From Puniceicoccaceae bacterium (GTDB lineage Bacteria > Verrucomicrobiota > Verrucomicrobiia > Opitutales > JAFGAQ01): DNA of 64,000 bases. The notes under the pieces were generated by a model. The model saw only the letters and a program-made list of their open reading frames with translations. It was not told the origin of the DNA and did not search any database. Position 1 is the first letter of the stretch; every line of letters begins with the position of its first letter. This document shows positions 40,096 to 49,276 of this stretch, piece after piece. A program made the translations under genes and the position numbers. The stretch lies in contig JANQOQ010000006.1 of NCBI GenBank assembly GCA_028285755.1, positions 496,001 to 560,000 of the forward strand, read 5' to 3'.

Positions 40096-40953
40096 ATGGA
40101 AACCAGTAACAGTTCGTGGGATCTTATCATCAAACCTCAATCCAAGTGGTTTGATCTACATCTCAGAGAATTATGGAAGTACCGTGACCTCGTCTACTTA
40201 TTTGTAAAACGGGATTTCGTAACCCTCTACAAGCAGACGATACTCGGTCCCGCCTGGTTGATCATCAACCCATTGATTGCCACTCTTATGTACACGGTCG
40301 TTTTTGGGAACATAGCGGGTCTCAGCACAGATGGCTTGCCACAAATGCTGTTCTATATGGCAGGCACCATAACCTGGGAGTATTTCTCTCAATGCCTCCT
40401 AAATACGTCCGCTACTTTCCAGGCAAATGCCAATATCTTTGGCAAAGTATATTTTCCAAGACTGGCTATTCCTTTTTCGATTACCCTATCTCAGTTGCTT
40501 AAGTTTGCGCTACAATTTCTGTTCTTCATGGCCTTCTGGCTTTATTTTTCACTCAATAATGCAGAAATATCGATAACCTGGGCCGCATCGCTTTTCCCAC
40601 TGCTGGTGTTGATTATGGCTATTCAGGCACTGGGACTTGGCATACTGATCAGTGCACTCACAACGAAGTACAGAGACGTCCAGAATTTGATGACATTTGG
40701 TGTTAGAATGGCAATGTACGCGACTACTGTCGTCTACCCACTATCGTCAATGCTGGAAGGGTCCACAAAGCGATTATTCATATTAGCGAATCCTATGACG
40801 CCAGTCATTGAAACCTTTCGATTCGGTTTTCTTGGAACCGGAACCTTTTCATGGATTCACCTATCATACTCGGCAGCTAGCGGGTTGATTTTAATAATCT
40901 TGGGCGCAATCGTATTCAACAGGGTCGAAAAGAATTTTATGGATACCGTGTAG
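40096..40953 (+). CDS. ABC-2 polysaccharide exporter permease (Wzm-like)
   Basis: The 285-residue protein has six membrane helices (about 60-80, 85-110, 130-155, 160-185, 195-215, 255-275) and the ABC-2 family features LRELWKYRDLVYLFVKRDF (about 24-42), ILGPAWLIINPL (about 50-61), VYFPRLAIPFS (about 117-127) and TKYRDVQNL (about 190-198). It forms the membrane channel of an ABC exporter for lipid-linked polysaccharide, with the Wzt ATPase encoded 22 bp downstream. This is a separate export route from Wzy/Wzc, so two polymers or a hybrid system are implied. Confidence 0.92.
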   Translation: METSNSSWDLIIKPQSKWFDLHLRELWKYRDLVYLFVKRDFVTLYKQTILGPAWLIINPLIATLMYTVVFGNIAGLSTDGLPQMLFYMAGTITWEYFSQCLLNTSATFQANANIFGKVYFPRLAIPFSITLSQLLKFALQFLFFMAFWLYFSLNNAEISITWAASLFPLLVLIMAIQALGLGILISALTTKYRDVQNLMTFGVRMAMYATTVVYPLSSMLEGSTKRLFILANPMTPVIETFRFGFLGTGTFSWIHLSYSAASGLILIILGAIVFNRVEKNFMDTV

Positions 40954-40975
40954 GTAGGCCGCATTTAAGCTAAAA

Positions 40976-42250
40976 ATGGCAAAGACCGTCATTCAGGTAG
41001 AAAATCTTTCTAAACAATATCGTTTAGGTTTAGTGGGAACAGGCACTCTTCAGCATGATCTAAACCGTTGGTGGCATAAAATACGTGGACTTGAAGACCC
41101 CTACCTTAAAGTCACAGACAGCAATGATCGATCTAAGTCTGGCAGCTCGGAATACGTATGGGCTCTCCGGGATATTAGTTTCAAAGTGAATGAAGGAGAA
41201 GTCTATGGAATCATTGGCAAAAATGGGGCAGGAAAATCTACGCTGCTTAAGCTACTTAGTCGAGTAACGGGACCATCCACCGGTAAAATTAGTATAAAGG
41301 GGCGTATCTCATCTTTGCTCGAAGTGGGCACGGCATTTCACCCAGAACTTACCGGCAGAGAGAATGTATATCTCAACGGCGCCATCCATGGTATGGATAG
41401 GCGTGAAGTAAGCCAGAAGCTTGATGAAATCATCAATTTTTCAGGTTGTGAACGCTATATTGATACCCCCGTCAAACGCTATTCTTCTGGGATGACTGTG
41501 AGGCTCGGCTTTGCAGTCGCTGCTCACCTTGAACCAGATATTTTAGTAATTGATGAGGTATTGGCAGTTGGAGACGCAGAATTTCAAAAAAAGTGCATTG
41601 GCAAGATGAAAGACGTAGCAGGTCACGGCAGGACTGTTCTCTTTGTTAGCCATAATATGGCTTCCGTTAAATCCCTTTGTAATCGAGGTATATTAATGCA
41701 AAATGGACGGATTACTCATGAAAATGAAATATCAGAAATTGTTAGCCATTATTTATCATTGAACATCAGTGACAATATTTCGATTAATCAGGCATCATTC
41801 GATCCGCTCCACAAGTATCCAATAGAGCTAAAGCAGATTCTTGTATATAATACACTCAATAAAAGCCCTGCTATAAAAACAGGTGATCCGGTAACCGTCT
41901 CAATTGACCTCTATAATACATTAGGCACAGAAGCATCCACTTCGATAGATATTACCCTCATTATTAAGCATGAGGATATTCCAGTTACTACATTGTCGAC
42001 AAGATTTGTAGATTCACTGTCATCCGTAAACTCCTTAACCCATAGGATACAATGCCAGGTATCAAACCTCGGATTATTACCTGGGGAGTATACTGTTTTT
42101 GTTTGGCTGGGTGTAAATGGAGAGACAGTGAATCGTGTAGAATCGGCAATGAAGTTAGTCGTGGAAAGAGATCAAACTAGCTGGGCACGCATCCAACCTT
42201 CAATTTCAAAATATGGACCACATGTCATTGATCAACAATGGCAATTATAA
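40976..42250 (+). CDS. ABC polysaccharide exporter ATPase with C-terminal carbohydrate-binding domain (Wzt-like)
   Basis: The 424-residue protein has an ABC domain (about 1-250) with Walker A GKNGAGKST (81-89), signature YSSGM (169-173) and Walker B ILVIDEVLAVGD (189-200), the last strongly typical of Wzt/TagH. The N-terminal extension LQHDLNRWWHKIRG is also family-like. The C-terminal domain (about 270-424) is a beta-sandwich resembling Wzt-C, which in known systems recognises the terminal modification of the sugar chain. The two methyltransferase genes immediately downstream could supply such a cap; that link is inference. Confidence 0.92.
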   Translation: MAKTVIQVENLSKQYRLGLVGTGTLQHDLNRWWHKIRGLEDPYLKVTDSNDRSKSGSSEYVWALRDISFKVNEGEVYGIIGKNGAGKSTLLKLLSRVTGPSTGKISIKGRISSLLEVGTAFHPELTGRENVYLNGAIHGMDRREVSQKLDEIINFSGCERYIDTPVKRYSSGMTVRLGFAVAAHLEPDILVIDEVLAVGDAEFQKKCIGKMKDVAGHGRTVLFVSHNMASVKSLCNRGILMQNGRITHENEISEIVSHYLSLNISDNISINQASFDPLHKYPIELKQILVYNTLNKSPAIKTGDPVTVSIDLYNTLGTEASTSIDITLIIKHEDIPVTTLSTRFVDSLSSVNSLTHRIQCQVSNLGLLPGEYTVFVWLGVNGETVNRVESAMKLVVERDQTSWARIQPSISKYGPHVIDQQWQL

Positions 42251-42273
42251 ACAACAAAAAAACAAACTAAGGC

Positions 42274-42957
42274 ATGACACCTGAAGAGAGAGAAAATTGG
42301 AGATATGGCGAGTTGGGTGCTGGTAATCCCATAGAAGAAGAAGAACAAATATTATTCGAATCTGCCAAAAAAATATACAATACTGACTCCTCAAAGTTAC
42401 TGGATGTGGGTTGCGGTATCGGAACAATAACACAGGAACTCATAAAAATAGGCTTTGATACAATAGGCATAGATTTTTCTGCTAAAGCCATAGAAATTTG
42501 CCATACCAAGCATCTTAATGCCAAACATGTAGACGTAGATAAAGAGGGGCTCCCGTTTGATAACGACCACTTTGATGTTGTTTGGATGGGTGACGTCCTC
42601 GAGCACGTTTTTGACCCGATCAATCTACTTGAAGAAGCGAATAGGGTTTTAAAGCCCGGCGGGCGTCTGCTCCTAAGTGTTCCGAATGATTACACCCTAG
42701 CAGTAAGGTGGCGCGTATTTAAAACTGGCAGAGCAATACAATCACCCATGTACAGATCCATGAGGCAGTGCAAGCACCATACCTACTTTTCATGGGAGCT
42801 TCTCTATTACATGCTAAAAGTGAGTTCTTTTAAAATTACCGAGCTGAAGGCTCCTACCAAGATGCCCTTCCATAAAAAGGGCAAAATCGTTAATAAAGAA
42901 TTACTCGCAAAGCTATATGGCTACAGCTTTGTACTAACGGCACAAACATCAGCATAA
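42274..42957 (+). CDS. class I SAM-dependent methyltransferase
   Basis: The 227-residue protein has the class I SAM-binding motif LLDVGCGIGTITQELIKIG (about 46-64) with an acidic residue at the end of strand 2 (IGIDFS). Motif II is VVWMGDVLEHV (about 104-114), and a post-motif region has VLKPGGRLLLSVPN (about 128-141). Length and motifs fit a Methyltransf_11/23-type enzyme. It follows wzt by 23 bp. In other loci such enzymes methylate a terminal sugar or act as chain terminators; this role is inferred from position. Confidence 0.85.
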   Translation: MTPEERENWRYGELGAGNPIEEEEQILFESAKKIYNTDSSKLLDVGCGIGTITQELIKIGFDTIGIDFSAKAIEICHTKHLNAKHVDVDKEGLPFDNDHFDVVWMGDVLEHVFDPINLLEEANRVLKPGGRLLLSVPNDYTLAVRWRVFKTGRAIQSPMYRSMRQCKHHTYFSWELLYYMLKVSSFKITELKAPTKMPFHKKGKIVNKELLAKLYGYSFVLTAQTSA

Positions 42958-42964
42958 TCTCCAA

Positions 42965-43642
42965 ATGATAATTGTTAAGATTGTAAAATACTCTTATGAT
43001 TTCATTGAGAATGCTCTCCTTTATCAATGGAATAAAATCAACCCGTTTATTAATAATACAGTAAGAGCAACTAATCAGCTAAAATTGTTAAGATTTAGAC
43101 GAAGTGAAGTTGCTATTGATGCAGGAGCAAACATAGGAACTTACACGCGTATACTAGCTAATCATGGGGCCGAAGTTATTGCTTTAGAGCCCAATAAAAT
43201 AGCTTTTAACTCTTTAAACCAAAAATACTCTAACAATCCTAAAATAAAAATTGTTAATAAGGGTCTCTACGATATAAACTGTAAGATGCCACTCTATATG
43301 CACAAAAACGCAGAAGAGGACCCTCTACTCTACTCTATTGGTTCCTCTATAATAAAAAGCAAAGGTAACGTAGGAGAAAACAGTGAAAATATCGAACTAA
43401 TAGGAATATGTGAATTAATAGATTCAATAGACAAAAAAATTAAGTTATTAAAAATGGATGTTGAAGGTGCCGAAAACAAAATCCTACTCAAATTAATTGA
43501 TACGGAATATTACAAAAAAATAACTCATATATTTGTAGAAACACACGATGCCGATATTCCTGAATTAAAAGAAGAGACTGATCACATCCGTCAGCTTATT
43601 CGGAAAAAGCGAATTAAAAACATCAACCTGAATTGGGTTTAA
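42965..43642 (+). CDS. FkbM-family methyltransferase
   Basis: The 225-residue protein carries the FkbM-type SAM motif AIDAGANIGTYTRILANHGAEVIALEPN (two parts: about 50-60 and 67-78) and the conserved LLKMDVEGAENKIL (about 160-173). FkbM enzymes O-methylate hydroxyl groups in sugars or polyketides. The gene lies 7 bp after the preceding methyltransferase gene and 6 bp before a glycosyltransferase gene. Its DNA is clearly more A/T rich than the upstream genes, which suggests recent exchange. Confidence 0.85.
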   Translation: MIIVKIVKYSYDFIENALLYQWNKINPFINNTVRATNQLKLLRFRRSEVAIDAGANIGTYTRILANHGAEVIALEPNKIAFNSLNQKYSNNPKIKIVNKGLYDINCKMPLYMHKNAEEDPLLYSIGSSIIKSKGNVGENSENIELIGICELIDSIDKKIKLLKMDVEGAENKILLKLIDTEYYKKITHIFVETHDADIPELKEETDHIRQLIRKKRIKNINLNWV

Positions 43643-43648
43643 CAAAGA

Positions 43649-44749
43649 ATGCCAATTCTACATAGAATAGTTAAAAAAGTTAAAAGCATATACCATTTTA
43701 CTATTTTTGGCACTAATAGAGATGCTAACTCAGCCATCATTCATTTTGGGAAACACATACCTGATCGCACCCATCACGGCCTTAAGGGAGGTGCAGTCAA
43801 ACTCCAACGTCTCCAAGAGCACTTTAAAGTATCTGTCAAAAAATGTAATATTCTCTACTTAGTAAGCAGTTCACTTCCCCCCCGCTTTGAACAATGGATA
43901 AAAGTCGCAAAGCGCCGTAATATTGCAATCGTTTGGAACCAAAATGGAGTATCCTACCCGGCCTCTCAATCACCAGACTGGCAAAATGAAAACCATAGAA
44001 TGAAATCCGGTCTTCACCAGGCCGATTACGTGATTTACCAAAGTCAATTTTGTAAAGAATCTGCGGATGAGTTTCTCGGGGCCTTTACAGGGCCTTCCCA
44101 GATTATCTACAACTCAGTAGATACGAGTAGATTCAGCGAAAAAAAGAATAATGCCCGCAAGCACTCTTTGACCCTACTCTTAGGCGGTAACCAATATGCG
44201 CAATATCGGCTGGAAACAGCAATTCGTACGATTGCAATATTGGCAGAACGTGGAATAGAAGCAAAACTCATCGTAACGGGCAAAGTCGCATGGGATGGCA
44301 AGAGTGAGAAAGAATGTCGCCAATTAGCTGCAAATCTCATTCAGGGGCTGGGTATACAAAATCAAGTCGAATTCACAGGTCAGTATGAGCAGTCCTCAGC
44401 ACCTGAGATTTATGGGAAGGCTGATATCTTGCTACACACTAAATGGCGTGACCCTTGCCCGGGCCTTGTAATTGAGGCAATGGCCTGCGGGCTGCCAGTG
44501 GTCTATTCCAAAAGTGGAGGTATGCCGGAGCTGGTCGATGCGACTTCGGGCATCGGTGTAAGTGCAGGTGGAAGCTGGGAGCAGATTGACCCTCCTGACC
44601 CACAAGAACTGGCTGAAGCAGTTATCTGTATCTCTGAGGATCTGGAAAATTACTCTCGAAACGCGCGAAAACGCGCTAAGCAACTATTCGATATAGACGA
44701 GTTTATAGAATCTCACCGAGTGATCTTCAAAGAAGTCCTAACCCATTAG
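43649..44749 (+). CDS. GT4-type glycosyltransferase (GT-B fold)
   Basis: The 366-residue protein has an N-terminal acceptor half (1-165) and a C-terminal GT1/GT4 nucleotide-sugar-binding half (165-366). The motif DPCPGLVIEAMACGLPVVYSKSGGMPELV (about 268-296) contains the E-x7-E type pair of retaining GT4 enzymes. It transfers a sugar from a nucleotide donor to the growing chain in the cytosol; donor and acceptor are not evident. It is 14 bp upstream of the next glycosyltransferase gene. Confidence 0.85.
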   Translation: MPILHRIVKKVKSIYHFTIFGTNRDANSAIIHFGKHIPDRTHHGLKGGAVKLQRLQEHFKVSVKKCNILYLVSSSLPPRFEQWIKVAKRRNIAIVWNQNGVSYPASQSPDWQNENHRMKSGLHQADYVIYQSQFCKESADEFLGAFTGPSQIIYNSVDTSRFSEKKNNARKHSLTLLLGGNQYAQYRLETAIRTIAILAERGIEAKLIVTGKVAWDGKSEKECRQLAANLIQGLGIQNQVEFTGQYEQSSAPEIYGKADILLHTKWRDPCPGLVIEAMACGLPVVYSKSGGMPELVDATSGIGVSAGGSWEQIDPPDPQELAEAVICISEDLENYSRNARKRAKQLFDIDEFIESHRVIFKEVLTH

Positions 44750-44762
44750 CTTCCGCCGACTA

Positions 44763-45782
44763 ATGCCACCTAAAGTAACCGTCTTGATGTCTGTTTATAA
44801 CGGGGCTCAATACCTTCAGAAATCACTCAACAGTGTATTACAGCAAACTTACAAAGACTTTGAATTCATCATAGTGAATGATGCTTCTACTGATGAGACT
44901 TCAGCTATTCTTAACCAAATTGCACATAAAGAACCGCGTATCGAAATAATCAATAACGAAGAAAACTTAGGCTTAACAAATTCACTAAATAAAGGCTTAG
45001 CCATTGCAAAGGGTGAGTACATCGCCCGAATGGACGCAGATGATATTTCGCTACCTAACCGCCTTCACACTCAGGTGAATTTTCTGGAGCAAAGCCCAGA
45101 AGTTGGATTAATAGGATCAGCATATCATATCATAGACAAAGATGATAATTTTGTTACGACTAATCAAGAGCCGCTTTCACATACAGAGTTAGCCTGGAAA
45201 TTACATTTTAGAAATGCATTCTGTCATAGCTCTGTGATGTTCAGAAAAAAAGTGCTGAATATAGTGGGTCTATACAATCCAGACTATAGGCAAACTCAGG
45301 ACTATGAACTTTGGGCCAGAATCGCCAGAGTGTCGGTTGTAAAAAACACTTCTGAGCCGCTCATTAAATTCAGGCAGCACGGTTCGAGTATCACCCAAAC
45401 CCAAACTCTCAAACAGCAAAGAAACGCAGAAAATGTATCTAAAAGGGAGTTACAATTAACATATCACTATGCCAATGAAAAACAATTTAAAGAATGCCTT
45501 TCTAAATTCTACCCTAAGTTGCCGCACCCATTGCCCGATAAATCATTAAAAGCATTAATACACTTATTTAAGCTACTATTTATCTTTAAGAATCTACCCT
45601 CTATCCAAAAATACGACTACTCTAGGATATTAAAAGGCTACTATGATCGCTTTGCAGAAGTAACTAACGCTTCAGAATGGTTTATAAAATATAGGCCTGT
45701 AGTTTTTTTAATGTTAAGGAAAAATCCTGCCTTATTTTTATCCTCTTTGATTCGAGTAAAACTGTTCAAATATGGCTTTTGA
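44763..45782 (+). CDS. GT2-family glycosyltransferase
   Basis: The 339-residue protein opens with VTVLMSVYNGAQYLQKSL (5-22), the nucleotide-binding start of GT-A fold GT2 enzymes. The metal-binding DXD-type motif RMDADD is at about 92-97, and QDYELWARIA (about 180-189) matches the conserved ED/W region. The C-terminal part (about 230-339) is basic and helical, probably membrane-peripheral. It is an inverting transferase of unknown linkage. The end overlaps the next gene by 11 bp. Confidence 0.87.
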   Translation: MPPKVTVLMSVYNGAQYLQKSLNSVLQQTYKDFEFIIVNDASTDETSAILNQIAHKEPRIEIINNEENLGLTNSLNKGLAIAKGEYIARMDADDISLPNRLHTQVNFLEQSPEVGLIGSAYHIIDKDDNFVTTNQEPLSHTELAWKLHFRNAFCHSSVMFRKKVLNIVGLYNPDYRQTQDYELWARIARVSVVKNTSEPLIKFRQHGSSITQTQTLKQQRNAENVSKRELQLTYHYANEKQFKECLSKFYPKLPHPLPDKSLKALIHLFKLLFIFKNLPSIQKYDYSRILKGYYDRFAEVTNASEWFIKYRPVVFLMLRKNPALFLSSLIRVKLFKYGF

Positions 45783-46716
45783 TTTATCGATCGCTATCTG
45801 TAGTTATAATCGGGCTCAATATTTGCCAATCGCTCTCGATTCTATCCTCAATCAGAATTATGATTTAGGCTGCATCGAGTTACTGCTAATCGATAATAAC
45901 TCTACTGATAACACGAAAGAAGTGTTTGATGTATACTCTAAGAGGATACCCAATTTCAGGTATTTTTTCGAGATCAAACAGGGACTCTCACACGCAAGAA
46001 ACCGCGCTATCTCTGAGTGCGATTCAAACTACCTAGGTTATCTAGATGATGATGCAGAAGCCCCAAAACACTGGATTAACCACGCTTTAAGAATTATTAA
46101 GGATATCGGACCTGATGCATTTGGTGGACCATTTATACCCTTGCACCTAGAAACCCCACCTAAATGGTTTAAAGATTCCTATGAAAGCTCATGGTCAACG
46201 GATGATGCGGGATACATCCACGAAAACTATCTTAATGGTGGAAATATGTTTTTTCGAAGACAACTATTAGTAGATTTGAATGGTTTTTCCAGTAGATATG
46301 GAATGGCTGGCAATAGTATAGCCTACGCAGAAGAAATAGAACTTCAAAATCGAATTCGGCAATCAGATCAAAATCACAAAATATACTACGATCCTGATTT
46401 ATTTATCCGTCATCTCGTAAGACCTATAAAATATACCCTGAAATGGCGATATAAATCAATATATGCGAATGCTAGATCCAGAACTCTTTCAAGGTTAACG
46501 AATATTGAGTATATCCCTAAGAAAAGAAGGCTAATTTTCGAATACTTAAAAAACCTATTGCTGTATAGATATTCCATTTCGATTTTATCGCTTCTACGTG
46601 ATCGCAACATCTACCCATACTATCAGCAGTTTGTATATGAAGTATCAATACCTAAGCACGTTTCAGAAATAGGTAGAATTAGTATACTACTAAAATCAGA
46701 TTCTCATGGAAATTGA
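45772..46716 (+). CDS. GT2-family glycosyltransferase
   Basis: The 314-residue protein has the GT-A start DLSIAICSYNRAQYLPIAL (4-22), IDNNSTDNT (about 41-49), the metal motif YLDDDAEAP (about 90-98), and the acceptor-site region YAEEIELQNRIRQS (about 184-197). This is the layout of GT2 enzymes that resemble WcaA/hyaluronan-type transferases. It overlaps both neighbours by 11 bp. A/T rich. Confidence 0.85.
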   Translation: MAFDLSIAICSYNRAQYLPIALDSILNQNYDLGCIELLLIDNNSTDNTKEVFDVYSKRIPNFRYFFEIKQGLSHARNRAISECDSNYLGYLDDDAEAPKHWINHALRIIKDIGPDAFGGPFIPLHLETPPKWFKDSYESSWSTDDAGYIHENYLNGGNMFFRRQLLVDLNGFSSRYGMAGNSIAYAEEIELQNRIRQSDQNHKIYYDPDLFIRHLVRPIKYTLKWRYKSIYANARSRTLSRLTNIEYIPKKRRLIFEYLKNLLLYRYSISILSLLRDRNIYPYYQQFVYEVSIPKHVSEIGRISILLKSDSHGN

Positions 46717-47710
46717 CACTAACCAAAAGCTACCGATTCTCTTTTGTCACTACGGGAACACGCACTACTTACGCTACACAATGAAGTGTGCGCAACTGAC
46801 TAACCCTGATACGCGCATCATATTACTAGGTGACTCCAAAAATCAATGGCTGTCGAAATATGTAGAACATCATCACTTTTCTGATTATGAAAACAGTAAG
46901 TTACTGAAAGAATTTGAAAGTGTATATCGAGTCGTAGCTGGCCCCAAATCACCCTTAAGAAAAGAAGGCGACCTCAAACGAGACTGGATTAACTTTGTTT
47001 TCAGAAGGTGGTATATCGTTCACGAATTTTGCAAGCAAAAGGGCATCGACTCTTTTTGGCACTTTGATTCCGACAACATGATCTTAGATGAACTGGCAAA
47101 ACACTTATATAAATTTCAGGATTATGATTGTACCGAAAAATGTAATGGAACTTGTATAAATGGCTACGTTAATAATATAAAAGTTATAGAGAATTACTTA
47201 CTCAAGATCTTACAGATCTTTAAAGAGCGTAATGATTATTTGGATCTACTTCAAAAAGATTTCGACACCAAAAACCCTACTTATGCTTTCACCGAAATGA
47301 GAGCATATCAGTTATACAGAGACGAAGAAAAAATAAAATCCATACGCATGACAACAGTAATTAATGGTGAATACTTTGATGATTGTTTAGCGCAACAACA
47401 CGGCATGGAGCTTGAAGAATATACTCACGGAAAAACTCTTAAAAAAGTCTCGGTCTACAATCGTCAATTCTACACTAAAAGAGTAAATACGAATAAGGCG
47501 CTAAGGCTAATATCCGTCGACCTCAGTTGGCTACCCTTTTATTTTTTTGAAATCGTATACAAGCAACTAAAAATCATAAATCATAAAAGCAACTCTTCTA
47601 AAGCCTTAAGTTTAACCCAACTCTGCCCAGCCACAAAGAAAAAGTATAGAACCATTGAGTTCCTAAAAAGAGCACCACAACGTATTCTAAAAAAAATCGG
47701 ATTCGAATAA
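46706..47710 (+). CDS. putative glycosyltransferase of unknown family with DXD-like motif
   Basis: I do not recognise the family of this 334-residue protein. The N-terminus (LPILFCHYGNTHYLRYTMKC, 9-28) reads like a GT-A strand-helix opening. FWHFDSDNMIL (117-127) looks like a metal-binding DXD motif (DSDN at 121-124). A cysteine cluster DCTEKCNGTC (141-150) follows. Late conserved-looking elements are HGMELEEYTHGKTLKK (about 234-249). No membrane segment is clear. It sits among glycosyltransferases and overlaps the previous gene by 11 bp, so a role in sugar transfer is likely but unproven. Confidence 0.6.
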   Translation: MEIDTNQKLPILFCHYGNTHYLRYTMKCAQLTNPDTRIILLGDSKNQWLSKYVEHHHFSDYENSKLLKEFESVYRVVAGPKSPLRKEGDLKRDWINFVFRRWYIVHEFCKQKGIDSFWHFDSDNMILDELAKHLYKFQDYDCTEKCNGTCINGYVNNIKVIENYLLKILQIFKERNDYLDLLQKDFDTKNPTYAFTEMRAYQLYRDEEKIKSIRMTTVINGEYFDDCLAQQHGMELEEYTHGKTLKKVSVYNRQFYTKRVNTNKALRLISVDLSWLPFYFFEIVYKQLKIINHKSNSSKALSLTQLCPATKKKYRTIEFLKRAPQRILKKIGFE

Positions 47711-47712
47711 AA

Positions 47713-48570
47713 ATGGAAGTTGGCGTGGCCATATTTAGCTATAACGAAGGCAGCTTACTTGAGAGAGCCATCAATAGTGTACTCCAACAAACATACGAAG
47801 ACATTTACATTTACATATTTGATGATGCTTCGACATGTTCTAAAACACTAGATATATTAAATAAATACCGCTCATACCCAAAAGTAGAGGTTATTGTTCG
47901 CAACCAAAATCTAGGTATTGTTAAGAATAAAAGCTTGGGGTTACTAGAAATACAAAATCAACTAATCAGCTATCTTGATGGAGACGATTTTTACTACCCT
48001 AAGAAAATTGAGTGCGAAGTAGAAACACTTATTAAAAACAATGCAGATATTGCATTTTCTTCATTTAAAATTGTTGACGAAAAAGGAGAAATCAAACAGT
48101 GGGAACTGAAGAACAAAAATTATTTAAATTCAGAAACTTGGTTGAGAGACATTATACTTTTTAATTTACCGTATAAACTCGGATATCGATATGAATTATC
48201 TAAAAAAGAAATCTATGAAAAAGTCGGTTATTATGATACAACACTCGATGCCTACGAGGATTGGGATTGCAGAATAAGATATAACAAATACTGTACGTAC
48301 GCTTATAGTGAATACACCGGATCCGCATATTGTCACTCTGCTACCAGCATAAGCAGAAATATTCAGAAGCGAAAGCTTGTATTAAGAAGCAAGATTAAAG
48401 TGATTCATAAATGCTTAGAGATGGAGATATCCAAGAATATAGCATTTAAAAAAATCCTAAAAAAGCACTTATATAACACTAGAATTGAACTTTTAAAATA
48501 TATAACCCCCATTCATAGATCGTACAAAATAAGGACATTATTTGATAAAATTTTTAAAAAGACTCTCTAG
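47713..48570 (+). CDS. GT2-family glycosyltransferase
   Basis: The 285-residue protein starts with VGVAIFSYNEGSLLERAINSV in two parts (3-13, 14-23), a normal GT2 opening, with FDDAST at about 36-41 and the DXD-type motif YLDGDDFYYP (about 87-96). YEDWDCRIRY (about 181-190) is the conserved ED region. The C-terminus is short, helical and basic. It lies 2 nt after the preceding gene and overlaps the following acyltransferase gene by 29 bp. Strongly A/T rich. Confidence 0.85.
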   Translation: MEVGVAIFSYNEGSLLERAINSVLQQTYEDIYIYIFDDASTCSKTLDILNKYRSYPKVEVIVRNQNLGIVKNKSLGLLEIQNQLISYLDGDDFYYPKKIECEVETLIKNNADIAFSSFKIVDEKGEIKQWELKNKNYLNSETWLRDIILFNLPYKLGYRYELSKKEIYEKVGYYDTTLDAYEDWDCRIRYNKYCTYAYSEYTGSAYCHSATSISRNIQKRKLVLRSKIKVIHKCLEMEISKNIAFKKILKKHLYNTRIELLKYITPIHRSYKIRTLFDKIFKKTL

Positions 48571-49276
48571 ACTCATTTATTTAGTCAAACTCAATCTCTG
48601 GAAGATAGAAAATAGGGACAAAATTGATGAGCGACTTAAGTGTAGATTCAAAGCACTAAATGTAAAATTAGGTGAAACTATCCTCATTAGTGAGGATAGT
48701 TATGTAGGAAATTTTAGTTCTCTGGGAGATTTCAGCATATTAAAATCAAGCTCAATAGGGCGCCACACCTATTTGGCAAATAATACTGAAATCCATAACA
48801 CCGTTATTGGCAATTATTGCTCCATTGCTCCCTATGCGATCATTGGTTTAGCAAGGCACCCTACAGAACTCGTATCCACACATCCCTCATTCTTTAACCC
48901 AGACCACAAAAGCTTGAGCAAGCATTACTGTAGCACAAAAATATTTGATGATTCTGTCCCCAAAACAATCATTGAAGCAGATGTCTGGATTGGAATGCGT
49001 ACGACGATCATTGGGGGTATTAACATAGGAGTAGGTTCCGTTGTAGCAGCCGGTTCTATTGTTACAAAAGATGTTGAGCCATACTCCATTGTAGGGGGAA
49101 ATCCAGCTAAGCTTATCCGGAAACGATTCAATGATCAAGTCATCGAAGATTTAATGCAAATTAGATGGTGGGAATGGGATGACAGTGCAATTGAAAAGTA
49201 TTCCACTTCGTTCCATAAGCCAGAAACTCTAATTAACGCTTATAGATCAGACCCTAATAATCCTTCTGGATATTAA
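48542..49276 (+). CDS. left-handed beta-helix acyltransferase (CatB/XAT type)
   Basis: The 244-residue protein shows hexapeptide repeats between about 45 and 190 (for example GDFSILKSSSIGRHTYLANNTEIHNTVIGNY in shorter units), the catalytic His region GLARHPTE (about 100-107), VWIGMRTTIIGGINIGVGSV in parts (about 140-160), and VGGNPAKLIRKRF (about 181-193), all typical of the xenobiotic/sugar acetyltransferase family. It probably O- or N-acetylates a sugar of the repeat unit. The start is a TTG at 48542, because no ATG or GTG occurs before the conserved region. It overlaps the previous gene. Confidence 0.82.
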   Translation: MIKFLKRLSRLIYLVKLNLWKIENRDKIDERLKCRFKALNVKLGETILISEDSYVGNFSSLGDFSILKSSSIGRHTYLANNTEIHNTVIGNYCSIAPYAIIGLARHPTELVSTHPSFFNPDHKSLSKHYCSTKIFDDSVPKTIIEADVWIGMRTTIIGGINIGVGSVVAAGSIVTKDVEPYSIVGGNPAKLIRKRFNDQVIEDLMQIRWWEWDDSAIEKYSTSFHKPETLINAYRSDPNNPSGY

